Source: Ruegeria_B marisflavi (lineage in GTDB: Bacteria; Pseudomonadota; Alphaproteobacteria; Rhodobacterales; Rhodobacteraceae). Taken from it: a stretch of DNA of 64,000 nucleotides. Of this stretch, positions 26,229 to 36,700 are shown piece by piece. The notes under the pieces were generated by a model. That model was not told the DNA's origin. It did no database searches and saw only the letters and a program-made list of their open reading frames with translations. How positions within the stretch are numbered: the stretch's first letter is position 1; the number at the start of each line of letters is the position of its first letter. A program made the position numbers and the translations under genes. Where the stretch lies: contig NZ_JAOVQN010000007.1 of NCBI RefSeq assembly GCF_025673445.1, positions 109,597 through 173,596 of the forward strand, in the 5' to 3' direction.

Positions 26229-27191
26229 TCAAAGGCCAAGCATCGCGTCCACGCGATCCGAGTTCGCGGCGACCCATTCCTTGGCCACTTCCGCCGGATC
26301 GCGATCCTTGGCGCTGATCTCATAGGCCAGCGCGCTCACATCCGATGCGCTCAGTTGGAACTTGCCAAAGAATTCGGCAATCGCGGGCGAACGGTCGGCC
26401 AGCGAGTTCGACCAGGCTATCTGCACCTGCTTCAGCGCATCCTTCGAGGCGACCATCGACTTCTGGTACCAGTCGGCATCGTCCGAGGGCTGCACCATCA
26501 CGTATTTGGCCGGGTCATAGGCGGGCTCGCTCAGCATCACGACCGGGAACATGAACCACACCGCATGCGGCTCGTAGCAGTAAAAGGCATAGCCCTCGCC
26601 CTTGGCGATGCTGTCCTTGATGCGCGCGGTCTTCACCGCTTCCTCGGCCCGGATCGGCTCGATGAAATCGAGCAGGCCGTAATCGCGCACCTTCACCTCG
26701 TTCACATTGGCCGAGGCCCAGCCCGGCGCGCCGATCCACATCTCGCCCTTGCCATTGCCATCGCTGTCCATCGCTGCGGCCACATCGGGGCGGCCCAGGT
26801 CGGCGATATCGGTGATGTTCATCTTGGCGGCGAAATCCTGGCTCACGCAGAAACCCTGATTGCCCTCATAGGGGTTCGACGACAGGGTCACGGTGCCCTT
26901 GCCGTCGACATATTCCTTGGTAAAGCTCTCCTGATTGGGCAGCCAGACATCGGGATGCACGTCGATATCGCCCTTGCCCTGGTCCATCGCCTGGAAAATC
27001 GTGGCGTTGTTGCCCGGCACATATTCGACGGTACCGCCGATACGGCTTGTCACCACCTCACCCAGCACATGTGCGATGGCCTGCGCCCCGGTCCAGGACG
27101 GCACCCCGATCTTGACCTCTTCGGCCTGCGCCGCCAGCGCCAGGGGGCTGATTGCCGCTGAAAGGATCAGCGCCTGAAACTTGGATTTCAT
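26229..27191 (-). CDS. ABC importer substrate-binding protein of the ProX/OpuAC type
   Basis: A 320-residue periplasmic binding protein with a cleavable signal (MKSKFQALILSAAISPLALAAQA). The mature domain opens EEVKIGVPSWTGAQAIAHVLGEV, characteristic of the OpuAC/glycine-betaine family. Several tryptophans and tyrosines (VHPDVWLPNQE, GAPGWASANVNE, AFYCYEPHAVWFMFP) could form an aromatic cage for a quaternary amine. It is the first gene of the operon and follows the PLP-enzyme gene by 42 bases, so the two may be co-transcribed under the LysR-type regulator. Confidence 0.9.
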   Translation of the reverse strand: MKSKFQALILSAAISPLALAAQAEEVKIGVPSWTGAQAIAHVLGEVVTSRIGGTVEYVPGNNATIFQAMDQGKGDIDVHPDVWLPNQESFTKEYVDGKGTVTLSSNPYEGNQGFCVSQDFAAKMNITDIADLGRPDVAAAMDSDGNGKGEMWIGAPGWASANVNEVKVRDYGLLDFIEPIRAEEAVKTARIKDSIAKGEGYAFYCYEPHAVWFMFPVVMLSEPAYDPAKYVMVQPSDDADWYQKSMVASKDALKQVQIAWSNSLADRSPAIAEFFGKFQLSASDVSALAYEISAKDRDPAEVAKEWVAANSDRVDAMLGL

Positions 27192-27233
27192 TTTCGTCTC
27201 CTCTGTTGGTTATCGCCGTTGTTCGGCGTCTTT

Positions 27234-28277
27234 TCAGTTCAGTGAAGCAAGCAACTGGTCCTGATAGGCAAACAGCGCCGTCGACCCGCCAGTGTGCAGG
27301 AACAAAACCCTTTCGGTGGGTTTGAAGAAACCCTGCCGCACCATTCCGATCAAACCCGCCATGCCCTTGGCCGAATAGACCGGGTCGAGCAAAATGCCCT
27401 CCTGCCGCGCAAGCAGGCGGATTGCCTCCAGAGTACTCTCGGCCGGAATCCCGTAGCCCTCGCCGACATAGCCGTCATCGACCAGGATCTTGCTCAGCGG
27501 GATGCCCTCGGCGCCCAGCTTTTCCAGCGTCTTCTGGGTCAGTGCATGCACCGCGTTCATCTGGCGCTCGCGCGGTTGCCGGACACTGACACCCATGACC
27601 GGCAGCGCATGGTCCAGCGCATGGAACCCGGCGACCAGCCCGGCCTGCGTGCCGGTGCTCCCGGTACCCATCACCAGCCAGTCAAAGGCCTGACCCGTCT
27701 CACGGGTGTGATCGACGATCTCCTGGGCGCAATTGGCATATCCCAGCGCGCCTGTAGGATTCGAGCCGCCGCCCGGAATGAAATAGGGCCGATGACCCTG
27801 CTCGCGCAGCTTCGCGGTGACCGACTCTGCCTCGGAGTTCATGTCGAGACCTGCGGGCCGGAATTCGTGCGTGGCGCCAAACAGGTTGTCGAGCAGGACG
27901 TTGCCTGTCTCTTCATAGCTCGCGTCGCGCCCGGGCACCCGCCGCTCCAGCAGCACGTGGCACTTCATGCCGACCTTGCACGCTGCCGCCGCGGTCTGGC
28001 GCACATGGTTGGATTGCACCGCCCCTTGCGTAACCAGCATATCCGCCTTCTGCTGCATCGCCTCGCCGACCAGAAACTCCAGCTTGCGGGTCTTGTTGCC
28101 GCCCATCGCGAGACCCGTGCAATCGTCCCGCTTGATGAAGATCGAAGGCCCGCCCAACAACGCGCTAAGTCGCGGCAAGGGCTCGATCGGTGTTGGGCGA
28201 TGACACAGCGCAGTGCGCGGAAAACGATCGAAGTCAATTCTGGCGGCGCCACGCGGCAGCGTTTCGATGTTGGACAT
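27234..28277 (-). CDS. PLP-dependent D-cysteine desulfhydrase / L-cysteate sulfo-lyase family enzyme
   Basis: A 347-residue fold-type II PLP enzyme. The PLP lysine lies in the conserved MGGNKTRKLEFL (about residue 59), with downstream motifs GAVQSNHVRQTAA, PGGGSNPTGALGY and FLHTGGSTALFAY. It is close in pattern to D-cysteine desulfhydrase and to CuyA, the L-cysteate sulfo-lyase of Roseobacters. Sequence alone does not separate these; both release a sulfur product (sulfide or sulfite) plus pyruvate and ammonia. The start at 28277 was chosen over one 30 bases upstream. A LysR regulator diverges from it, and the betaine-type importer follows it. Confidence 0.82.
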   Translation of the reverse strand: MSNIETLPRGAARIDFDRFPRTALCHRPTPIEPLPRLSALLGGPSIFIKRDDCTGLAMGGNKTRKLEFLVGEAMQQKADMLVTQGAVQSNHVRQTAAAACKVGMKCHVLLERRVPGRDASYEETGNVLLDNLFGATHEFRPAGLDMNSEAESVTAKLREQGHRPYFIPGGGSNPTGALGYANCAQEIVDHTRETGQAFDWLVMGTGSTGTQAGLVAGFHALDHALPVMGVSVRQPRERQMNAVHALTQKTLEKLGAEGIPLSKILVDDGYVGEGYGIPAESTLEAIRLLARQEGILLDPVYSAKGMAGLIGMVRQGFFKPTERVLFLHTGGSTALFAYQDQLLASLN

Positions 28278-28358
28278 GACAAATCCTGATGCGAGTTTCG
28301 TTGGCACAAGACTGCGACAGGGCTTTCCACCGATCCAATGCTATGTTTGGATGACATT

Positions 28359-28373
28359 ATGCAAAATTTGCAT
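28359..28373. promoter_or_regulatory. LysR-type operator palindrome (T-N11-A)
   Basis: The perfect 15-base dyad ATGCAAAATTTGCAT lies in the divergent gap between the PLP-enzyme gene and the LysR gene. It contains the T-N11-A arrangement (T28360, A28372) recognised by LysR-type regulators. It overlaps an upstream ATG of the LysR frame, which supports the later start at 28387. Confidence 0.75.
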
Positions 28374-28386
28374 GAGATCGGAAAAA

Positions 28387-29304
28387 ATGGACATCCTCCA
28401 CTTCAAAGACCTTGAGCGTCTGAAACGGACCGGCAACTTCTCCCAGGCTGCCGCCCTAGGAAACCTGAGCCAACCGGCGTTCAGCCGCAGGATCAAGGCG
28501 CTCGAAGCCTGGGTCGGCGCCACCCTGATCGACCGGACACACCAGCCGGTCACCCTGACAATCGCGGGCGAGCAGATGCTCGAAGCCGGGTTGCAGGCGC
28601 TGTCCCGGATCGAGCAAGAGCGCAGCCAGATCCTCGAAGCGCTGTCGCTTCCCGACAAATATGTCGTCACCTTCGGCGCCCAACACTCCATCGGCTGGCG
28701 GTTCTACCCCGCCTGGCTGCAAGAGCTCGAAGATGCCTATGGCCCCGTCCTGTCCCGCCTTCGGGCCGACGATTTCCCCAATTGCATGCGTGACCTGCAA
28801 AACGGCGACGTCGATTTCGTGATCGCCTATGTCGGCGCCAACACGCCGCAACACCGGATGGTCGAGTCGATCAAGATCGGCGAAGACCAGCTTGTCCCGG
28901 TCTGCAAACCCAACGCGGACGGCTCGCCGCTGTTCGATTTCGACACCCCCGGGGTGCGCATGCCCTTTTTGCGCTTCGGCGACGCCGCACCGATCGGAAC
29001 GCATCTGGAACCGCTGTTCCAGCGACACAGGATATCCGACTGCCTGCGAACGGTCTATGAAAACTCGATGGCTGGGGCGCTGCGCATCCGCGCGCGTTCC
29101 GGCGACGGGGTCGCCTGGCTGCCCAAGAGCCTGGTGCTGCCCGACCTGGAAAGCGGCATCCTGGTCCGCACCGGCAAGCCCGACTGGCTGGTCGACCTGT
29201 CGATCCGCATGTTCCGCAACAAGGAACGCTCGAACCGGGTGACGCGCTCGATCTGGACCTTCCTCGAAGTCCGCCAATCCGTCTCTCTGGTCAAGGAGGG
29301 CTGA
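28387..29304 (+). CDS. LysR-type transcriptional regulator
   Basis: A 305-residue regulator. The N-terminal winged helix-turn-helix is clear (LERLKRTGNFSQAAALGNLSQPAFSRRIKALEAWVG), followed by an effector-binding domain from about residue 90. It is transcribed away from the PLP-enzyme/importer genes and has a perfect T-N11-A dyad 14 bases before its start, so it likely controls itself and the divergent operon. The inducer is probably the imported compound or its breakdown product, which is inference. An ATG five codons upstream is possible. Confidence 0.9.
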   Translation: MDILHFKDLERLKRTGNFSQAAALGNLSQPAFSRRIKALEAWVGATLIDRTHQPVTLTIAGEQMLEAGLQALSRIEQERSQILEALSLPDKYVVTFGAQHSIGWRFYPAWLQELEDAYGPVLSRLRADDFPNCMRDLQNGDVDFVIAYVGANTPQHRMVESIKIGEDQLVPVCKPNADGSPLFDFDTPGVRMPFLRFGDAAPIGTHLEPLFQRHRISDCLRTVYENSMAGALRIRARSGDGVAWLPKSLVLPDLESGILVRTGKPDWLVDLSIRMFRNKERSNRVTRSIWTFLEVRQSVSLVKEG

Positions 29305-29420
29305 CAGACGCCCGGCCCTGCAAATTTCCAACACGCTTTACGTTGCCAGCGGAAGGTGGTGTTCTATCCTCAGTCCCACGTCCGCCCCACCTTGCGACCC
29401 CGATTGGAAAAGCACAGCTC

Positions 29421-30512
29421 ATGTCCATCTGGCGACAGTTTCTGATTATCCTGCTGGCCGTGGGTCTCTCTTACGCCGGGTATGAATACTATCAGCGCTC
29501 TCTGGGCGACACTGGCGCCACCTCCGAGGGCGCAAACCGCCGCTCCGGCACACCGGCGGTCGTCGAACTTGCCCGGGCCGAGATCCGCACCCTGAGCGAC
29601 ACGGTCGAAGCGGTTGGAACCACCCGCGCGCGCCAGTCCATCGACATCGTGCCCGAGGCCGACGGCCGCGTCGAAAAGATCCTGTTCGAACCCGGCCGGC
29701 AGGTGTCAAAGGGGGCCACCCTTGTACAACTCGACGACACCATTGCCCGCGCCGATCTGGCCGAGGCCGACGCAAAACTGATCGAACGCGAACGCGTGCT
29801 CGAACGCGTGACCCAGTTGCGCGGCTCCAGCACGGTCTCCGAGGCGACGCTCGAAGAGGCCATCGCCCGGCTGGCCGAGGCCCGCGCCCAGCTCGACCGG
29901 GCCGAACAGCGGCTCGCCGAACGTGTCATCCGCGCGCCCTTTGCCGGTACGGTCGGTCTTGCGGATGTCGATCAGGGCGCCCGGGTGACGGCCGGAACCT
30001 ATATCACCCGGCTCGACGACCTGTCCGAGGTCGAGGTCGAATTCTCCCTGCCCGAAACCCTGTTTTCCCAGATCACCCGGGGACAGGCGATCACCGCCAC
30101 CAGCCCGGCCTTTCCCGACCGGGAATTCGTTGGACAGATCGAGGCCGTGGACACCCGCATAGACCCGGTCAGCCGCTCGTTTCGCACCCGCGCCGTGATA
30201 CCCAACTCCGACGGCACACTGCCTGCGGGGATGTTCATGTCGCTGCAACTGACCCTGTCGCAAAGCGACCGCATCGTCGTGCCCGAAGAGGCGATCGTCT
30301 TTCAGGCCGCCGAAACCTATGTCTTTGTCGTCACCGACGGCAAGGCGCAGCAGGTCACGGTCAGCACCGGCCAGCGCCGCGACGGGGTCGTGACCATCGA
30401 ACGCGGTCTCGATGAAGGCGCCGAAGTCGTTATCCGTGGCCTCCACCGCGTCCGCAATGGCGGCGCGGTCGAGGTGCTGAACCCGCCCCAGGCGGCGAAG
30501 AACGACTCATGA
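29421..30512 (+). CDS. RND efflux periplasmic adaptor (membrane fusion protein)
   Basis: A 363-residue adaptor. The start at 29421 gives one N-terminal membrane anchor (WRQFLIILLAVGLSYAGYEY). The body shows the HlyD/AcrA pattern: a lipoyl half-motif (VEAVGTTRARQSIDIVPEADGRVEKILFEPG), a helical hairpin (about residues 105-165), the second lipoyl half (RVIRAPFAGTVGLADVDQGARVTAGTYI) and a beta-barrel. It overlaps the permease gene by four bases. No outer-membrane channel gene is encoded beside it. Confidence 0.92.
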   Translation: MSIWRQFLIILLAVGLSYAGYEYYQRSLGDTGATSEGANRRSGTPAVVELARAEIRTLSDTVEAVGTTRARQSIDIVPEADGRVEKILFEPGRQVSKGATLVQLDDTIARADLAEADAKLIERERVLERVTQLRGSSTVSEATLEEAIARLAEARAQLDRAEQRLAERVIRAPFAGTVGLADVDQGARVTAGTYITRLDDLSEVEVEFSLPETLFSQITRGQAITATSPAFPDREFVGQIEAVDTRIDPVSRSFRTRAVIPNSDGTLPAGMFMSLQLTLSQSDRIVVPEEAIVFQAAETYVFVVTDGKAQQVTVSTGQRRDGVVTIERGLDEGAEVVIRGLHRVRNGGAVEVLNPPQAAKNDS

Positions 30513-33500
30513 CACTGACAGATCTCTCCGTCCGACGCCCGGTGCTGGCCGCCGTCGCCAACCTGCTGCTCATCGTGATGGGCATCACCGCGCTGCGCGA
30601 TATCCCGGTGCGTGAACTACCGGATGTGGACAATGCCGTTGTCACGGTGACCACAACCTATCGCGGCGCCGCACCCGAGGTGATCGACACCGACATCACC
30701 GAAACCATCGAAGGCGCCGTCGCCTCGATCTCGGGCATCCGCTCGATCAGTTCCGAAAGTCGTCAGGGCTGGTCGCGGGTGGTGATCGAATTCGCCGCTG
30801 GCCACGATGTCGATATCGCCGCCAATGACGTCCGCGATGCGGTCGGCCGCATCCGCGACGACCTGCCCGACGAGGCCAACGCGCCCGAGGTCGAGAAGAG
30901 CGACGCCGACTCCGATCCCGTCATGCGCCTGGCAGTGGTCTCGGACCGGATGACCACGGCCGAGATCACCGATTACATAGACCGCTTCATCGCCGACCGT
31001 CTGGCGACACTGGATGGAGTCGCCAACCTGCGCGTCTACGGCGAGCGCGCCTTTGCCGTCCGCATCTGGCTCGACCGGCGCGCGCTGGCCGCGCGCCGCC
31101 TGACGGTCGAGGATGTCGAACGCGCGCTCCGCCGCAACAATGTCGAACTGCCCGCGGGCGAGGTCGCCTCGACCAACCGGCAACTCACCGTCCGCCTCAA
31201 CAGCCGGTTGCAAAGCATCGACGATTTCCGTGACGTGGTGCTCGACCGGATCGAGGGATACCCCGTCCGCCTGCGCGACGTGGCCCGGGTCGAACCCGGC
31301 GTCGCCGACGATTCCACCATCGCCCGCAGCGACGGGCGCGATGCGGTGGGCGTCGCGGTCCAGCGGCAAAGCCAGTCCAACACCTTGCAGATCTCGCAAG
31401 CGGTGCGCGCCGAGATCGACAAGATCAACCCGACCCTGCCCGAGGGGATGGAAATCCTCGTGGGCTCCGATGACGCGCTCTTTGTGGGCGCCTCGATCCG
31501 CGAGGTGGTCATCGCGCTCCTGATCTCGCTGGCGCTGGTCGTCGCGGTCATCCTCGTCTTTCTGCGCTCGCTGCGCGCCACCCTGGTGCCTGCGGTCACC
31601 ATCCCGGTCTCGCTGATCGGGGCTTTCGTGCTGATCGGGGCCTGGGGCTTCTCGATCAACACGCTGACGCTGCTGGCACTGCTGTTGGCCATCGGCCTTG
31701 TCGTCGACGACGCCATCGTCGTGCTGGAAAACATCCAGCGGCGGATCGAAAACGGTGAAACCCCGCTGGTGGCCGCCGTCAAAGGCTCGCGCCAGGTGAC
31801 ATTTGCGGTGATCGCCACCTCGGTCACGCTGATCGCGGTCTTTGTGCCGCTCTCCTTCATGCCCGGCCAGGTCGGCCGCCTCTTTATCGAGTTCGGCTGG
31901 GTCATGGCCGGCACCGTGGCGATCTCGACCTTTGTCGCCCTCACCGCCTGCCCGGCGCTGGCCTCGAAACTCCTGGTCAAAAGCAAGGGCGAAGCCAGGG
32001 ACGCGCCCGACGAACCCCGGGGCGCCGTGCAGCGGACCTATGCCGCCTTCCTCAGGCACGCGCTGCGCATGCCGCTTGTCGTCCTGGTGTTCACGGCGGC
32101 AGTAACCGGCGGCGCCGCGCTGCTTTACGGCTCCCTCCCGCGCGAGCTGGCCCCGCGCGAGGATCGCGGCGTCGGTTTCGTGCCGCTGACCGCCCCCCAG
32201 GGCAGCACCGTGGAATACACCGACCAGGCGGCGCGTCAGGTCGAGGCGCTGCTGCAACCGCTGCGCGATCAGGGCGTGGTCGAAACCGTCTTTACCTTTA
32301 CCGGCTGGGGCAACCGCGCCTACCGCTCCTTTGTCGTGTTCCGCCTGACCCCCTGGGAAGACCGCGACATGAGTGCCGCCGATGTGGCCAGTTCGCTTGC
32401 CCCGAAAATGCGCGAGGTCACCATCGCGCGTGGCTTCCCTGTGACCCCGGCGGGGCTTGGCCTGCGCGGCAACTCGACCCCGGTCCGCGTCGTGGTCAGC
32501 GGCCCCGATTTCGACAGCGTCAAAGGGTGGGCCACAACCCTCCTCGCCAGCGCCGAGGAGATTGAGGGGCTGGTCAACCCCGAGATCGACTTCGAACAGA
32601 ACCTGCCGCAGCTTGAGGTCCGCATCGACCGCGAACGGGCCGACGATCTGGGCATCTCGATCGACGCCATCGCCACCACGATGCAGTCGATGCTGGCCTC
32701 GCGCCAGGTCACCACCTTTGTCAGCCGAGGCCGCGAATACCCGGTGCTGCTCCAGGCCGAGGAGCGCGACCGCAGCGCCGCCTCGGATATCGACAACATC
32801 TACCTGCGTTCTGGCGACGGCAAGACGCTGGTCCCCCTGGGCGCGCTGGTCAGCGTGTCCGAAAACGCCGCATCCCCATCTCTGCGCCGGTTCGACCGGC
32901 TGCCCTCGATCCAGCTCTCCGGCGCGCTGGCCTCGGGCGCCGACCTTGGAACCGTGCTGGGACAACTGGAACAGAAGGCGGCCGAAATCATCCCGGCCAG
33001 CGGCAAGCTGGGCTATGACGGCCAGTCGCGCACGTTCAAGGATACCTCGGCGGGCGCGGTCACCGTTTTCGCCATGGCGCTGCTGATCGTGTTCCTGGTC
33101 CTCGCCGCCCAATTCGAAAGCTTCGTACATCCGTTCATCATCCTGCTGACCGTCCCGGTGGGTGTGGCGGGGGCGATCTATGCGATGTCGGCGGGCGGGC
33201 TGTCCTTCAACGTCTACAGTCAGATCGGCATCATCCTGTTGATAGGTCTTGTAGCCAAGAACGGCATCCTGATCGTGGAATTCGCCAATCAGCTCCGCGA
33301 CGAGGGCAAACCGGTGCGCGACGCGGTCATCACCGCCTCGGTGCTGCGCCTGCGGCCCATCGCGATGACCGTCGTCTCCACCATCCTCGGTGCCCTGCCC
33401 CTTGTCCTCGCCTCTGGTGCGGGCGCCGAAAGCCGCAATGCCATCGGCACCGTCATCATCGCCGGGCTGGGCCTGTCGGCGGTGCTGATGCTGGCGGCCA

Positions 33501-33598
33501 CGCCGGTGCTTTACGATCTGCTCGCCCGCTATACCAAACCACGCGGCGCCGTCGAAAAGGCGCTGGAACAGGAACTGACCACCGCCGGTCAGAGCTGA
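30509..33598 (+). CDS. RND-family efflux permease (HAE1/AcrB type)
   Basis: A 1029-residue inner-membrane pump with the usual 12 membrane helices and two large periplasmic loops. The proton-relay pair of acidic residues is present in helix four (AIGLVVDDAIVVLENIQRR, about residues 400). The C-terminal half carries the second helix block (VPVGVAGAIYAMSAGG, LIGLVAKNGILIVEFANQLR). It forms a pump with the adaptor encoded just upstream. Substrate range (drugs, solvents, lipids) cannot be read from sequence. Confidence 0.94.
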   Translation: MTLTDLSVRRPVLAAVANLLLIVMGITALRDIPVRELPDVDNAVVTVTTTYRGAAPEVIDTDITETIEGAVASISGIRSISSESRQGWSRVVIEFAAGHDVDIAANDVRDAVGRIRDDLPDEANAPEVEKSDADSDPVMRLAVVSDRMTTAEITDYIDRFIADRLATLDGVANLRVYGERAFAVRIWLDRRALAARRLTVEDVERALRRNNVELPAGEVASTNRQLTVRLNSRLQSIDDFRDVVLDRIEGYPVRLRDVARVEPGVADDSTIARSDGRDAVGVAVQRQSQSNTLQISQAVRAEIDKINPTLPEGMEILVGSDDALFVGASIREVVIALLISLALVVAVILVFLRSLRATLVPAVTIPVSLIGAFVLIGAWGFSINTLTLLALLLAIGLVVDDAIVVLENIQRRIENGETPLVAAVKGSRQVTFAVIATSVTLIAVFVPLSFMPGQVGRLFIEFGWVMAGTVAISTFVALTACPALASKLLVKSKGEARDAPDEPRGAVQRTYAAFLRHALRMPLVVLVFTAAVTGGAALLYGSLPRELAPREDRGVGFVPLTAPQGSTVEYTDQAARQVEALLQPLRDQGVVETVFTFTGWGNRAYRSFVVFRLTPWEDRDMSAADVASSLAPKMREVTIARGFPVTPAGLGLRGNSTPVRVVVSGPDFDSVKGWATTLLASAEEIEGLVNPEIDFEQNLPQLEVRIDRERADDLGISIDAIATTMQSMLASRQVTTFVSRGREYPVLLQAEERDRSAASDIDNIYLRSGDGKTLVPLGALVSVSENAASPSLRRFDRLPSIQLSGALASGADLGTVLGQLEQKAAEIIPASGKLGYDGQSRTFKDTSAGAVTVFAMALLIVFLVLAAQFESFVHPFIILLTVPVGVAGAIYAMSAGGLSFNVYSQIGIILLIGLVAKNGILIVEFANQLRDEGKPVRDAVITASVLRLRPIAMTVVSTILGALPLVLASGAGAESRNAIGTVIIAGLGLSAVLMLAATPVLYDLLARYTKPRGAVEKALEQELTTAGQS

Positions 33599-33679
33599 GG
33601 CGCCGGAAAACGCCAACACAACGCGAGGGTGCCGGGAAACGTGTCCTCACCGCCGTCTGGCCCGTACCAACCGATGACC

Positions 33680-33714
33680 AACCGAGCGGCGACTCTGCCG
33701 AGGTCTCGGTTTTT
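33680..33714 (+). terminator. Rho-independent terminator after the RND operon
   Basis: A nested hairpin: outer 7-bp stem AACCGAG/CTCGGTT with an inner CGGC/GCCG stem, followed by further T residues. It lies 82 bases after the permease stop and before the giant RTX gene. Confidence 0.7.
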
Positions 33715-33781
33715 GTGTTAAGGTCGGGATCAGAAATGATTCCTTTTCAATTAATGTTCTATAGCCTGGGAAAGTTAAGTT

Positions 33782-36700
33782 ATGGTCGATCCGAGCCTTT
33801 TTACCACTGTTAGCGACAACTCACTTCTGCCTTTCGGCGGCACGTTGATTGCCCAGGGCGACGACAACGAAGAGGGGCCGTTCGACATCACGGCGATCTT
33901 CGAATCCGGTTTCACCTTTGGCAGCCAGACATTCACCGAAATGATCATTGGCACCAATGGCGGCGTGACCTTCAATCTGGATGTACCGGAGGTCTATATA
34001 AACAACACCCTGTTGGGTGTCCCCTTCTCCATCGCGCCGTTCAACGATGACATGGATACGCGGACACTCCCGCCCGGACCCAACCCGGGTGTCTATTTCG
34101 ACACGAACACGGATCGCGATTCCGTCGTGGTCACCTGGAACAACATCGGGCGGTTCTCGAACAACGTGACGACGCCAAACACGTTCCAGCTCGAGATCAT
34201 GGATCTCGGCGATGGAGATGCCGAGCTGATCTTCCGCTTCTTCGACATGCAGGGCAGCAATTCCGGCTTCCAGATGGGCGCGGCGACCGATGACGGCTTG
34301 CCGATCTACCTGACCGGCGGCAGCGCCACCGACCCGCTGGGCCTGGCGGCCGATCTCGAAACCCTCGTCGGCAATACCGGCGTGGCCGGTGTCTGGCAGA
34401 TGCGGGTCATCGATGGTCAGCTTCAGTCGACCGACTTCGGCGGCGAGGTCCAGACCGGGAACTCTGCGAACAACACGCTGAACGGTACCGGGTTCAATGA
34501 CGTGCTATCCGGCGGCGCCGGCAATGACACGATCTTGGGGCTTGCCGGGATCGACACGCTGAACGGCAACGAAGACAACGACTCGATCAGCGGCGGCGGC
34601 AATGCGGACCTCATCCATGGGGATGATGGCGACGACACACTGCGCGGCGACGACGGCAACGACACGATCTTCGGCGATAGCGGTGATGATGTTCTCTACG
34701 GAGGCAGCGGCACCAACGAGCTGGAAGGCGGCGCCGGCGCCGACGCGCTCGATGGCATCGGTGGCAACGCGGTCGCATCGTATTCCACGTCGACGACCGG
34801 CCTGCGCGTGGACCTGAGCAACCCCTCGTCAAACACCGGCGATGCGGCAGGCGACACCTACAACACCGTCTATGACCTGCGTGGCTCGGCCTTTGCCGAC
34901 GAGCTGGTCGGCGACAGCAACAATAACGACATATTCGGCGGCTCCGGCAACGACAGTCTGACCGGCAACGCCGGTATCGATCTGCTAGAAGGCAACGAAG
35001 GCGACGACCTGCTCAACGGCGGCGAGGGCAACGACACGCTCGATGGTGGCCTCGGCGCCGACAATTTGATCGGGGGCACCGGCAACGACTTCGCCAGCTA
35101 TCGCAACGCCACCACCGGTATCGTTGCCGACTTGGCTGACCGCACAGCCAATACTGGCGAGGCGGCCGGCGATGCCTATTCCGAGATTATCGGACTGATC
35201 GGCAGCAAATTGGCCGATACGCTCGCGGGCAACACCAGCGGCAACGATCTGCGCGGCGATGACGGCGACGATGTCCTGATCGGGCGTGACGGCAATGACA
35301 CCCTGCGCGGCGACGATCAAGACGATATCCTCAATGGCGGTCTGGGCGCCGACCAGCTGAACGGTGGGGCCGGGACAGACACAGCCTCATATGCCGATGC
35401 GACCAGTGGTTTGATGGTCGTTCTCCTTAACCCCGGCTCGAACACAGGTGAAGCAGCGGGAGACACCTACCTCTCGATAGAAAACCTGTTGGGGTCCGGC
35501 TTCGACGACAACCTGACCGGAAACTCCAGCGCCAACCTGATTGAGGGCGGTACCGGCAACGACACCCTGTTCGGCGAAGGCGGCGACGATACCCTTCGGG
35601 GCGGCACGGGCGAAGACGGGCTGAACGGCGGCACCGGCTCTGACACTGCGGATTACTCCGAGGCGACCGCCGGAGTGAACGCCGACCTGTCGAATGCCGC
35701 AGGCAATACCGGCGAGGCCCGTGGCGATACCTATTCCAACATCGAGAACCTGATGGGTACGGGCTTCGGCGACACGCTCACCGGGACCAACGGTGATAAC
35801 ACCCTGTCCGGAATGGCCGGCGATGACCTGTTGCATGGCAACGGCGGGACGGACAATTTTGACGGCGGCGAAGGATCGGACACGGTCTCTTACTCAGGCG
35901 GCAGCTTTGTGGTTGTCGACCTCGAAGACAACAGCGCCAACGCGGGCGAGGCCGCGGGCGACACGTTCACCGGCGTTGAACACCTGATCGGCACCGACAA
36001 TTCCGACGACCTGCTGGGCGATGACGCAGGCAACAACCTCTTCGGTGGCGGTAATGTCGACAACCTTAACGGCCGCGGCGGCGACGATACCCTGCGTGGC
36101 GGGGCCGGAAATGACAGCCTGACCGGCGGCAGCGGCGCCGATCACTTCATGGTCGAAACCGGCATGGGCAACGATGTCGTGACCGACTTCGCCCTGGGCG
36201 AGGACAGCATAGACTTCTCGCTGTTGTCCTCAGCCGAACGGGATGCAGTCACCTTCTCGACCAATGGCAGCGGCCACCGTGTCATGACCCTGGGCGATGG
36301 ATCGACCATGACCTTGACCGGGGTGGCGGGCAATTCCGAGCCCACCGGGGCTGTGACGATCTCGGGCACCCCGCAAGTTGGGGAAACCCTGACCGCCAAC
36401 TCCGACGGCGTGTCGGATGCCGACGGCATAGACACATCGACAGAGACAGGCCAATGGCTGCGTGACGGCACGCCTATCGCTGGTGCGACGGGCGAGACTT
36501 ATACCCTGGTGGCTGCCGACATCGGCACCCAGATCTCGGTGCGCTACAGCTACACCGACAACTTAGGCACCAACGAAAGCGTCACCAGCGCGGCCACCGT
36601 GCCGGTGACCAGCGGGTCGCTGACCCTTGTCGGCACCCCTGCCCCTGACACGCTCGAAGGGGGCGAGGGCGATGATGACCTCTCGGGCCTGGGCGATAAT

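Noticed and set aside
30617..33619. 1000-residue open frame antisense to the RND permease
   Set aside because: It mirrors the RND gene in a high-GC genome, has low-complexity His/Arg/Gly content and no domain; the plus-strand RND protein is fully typical.
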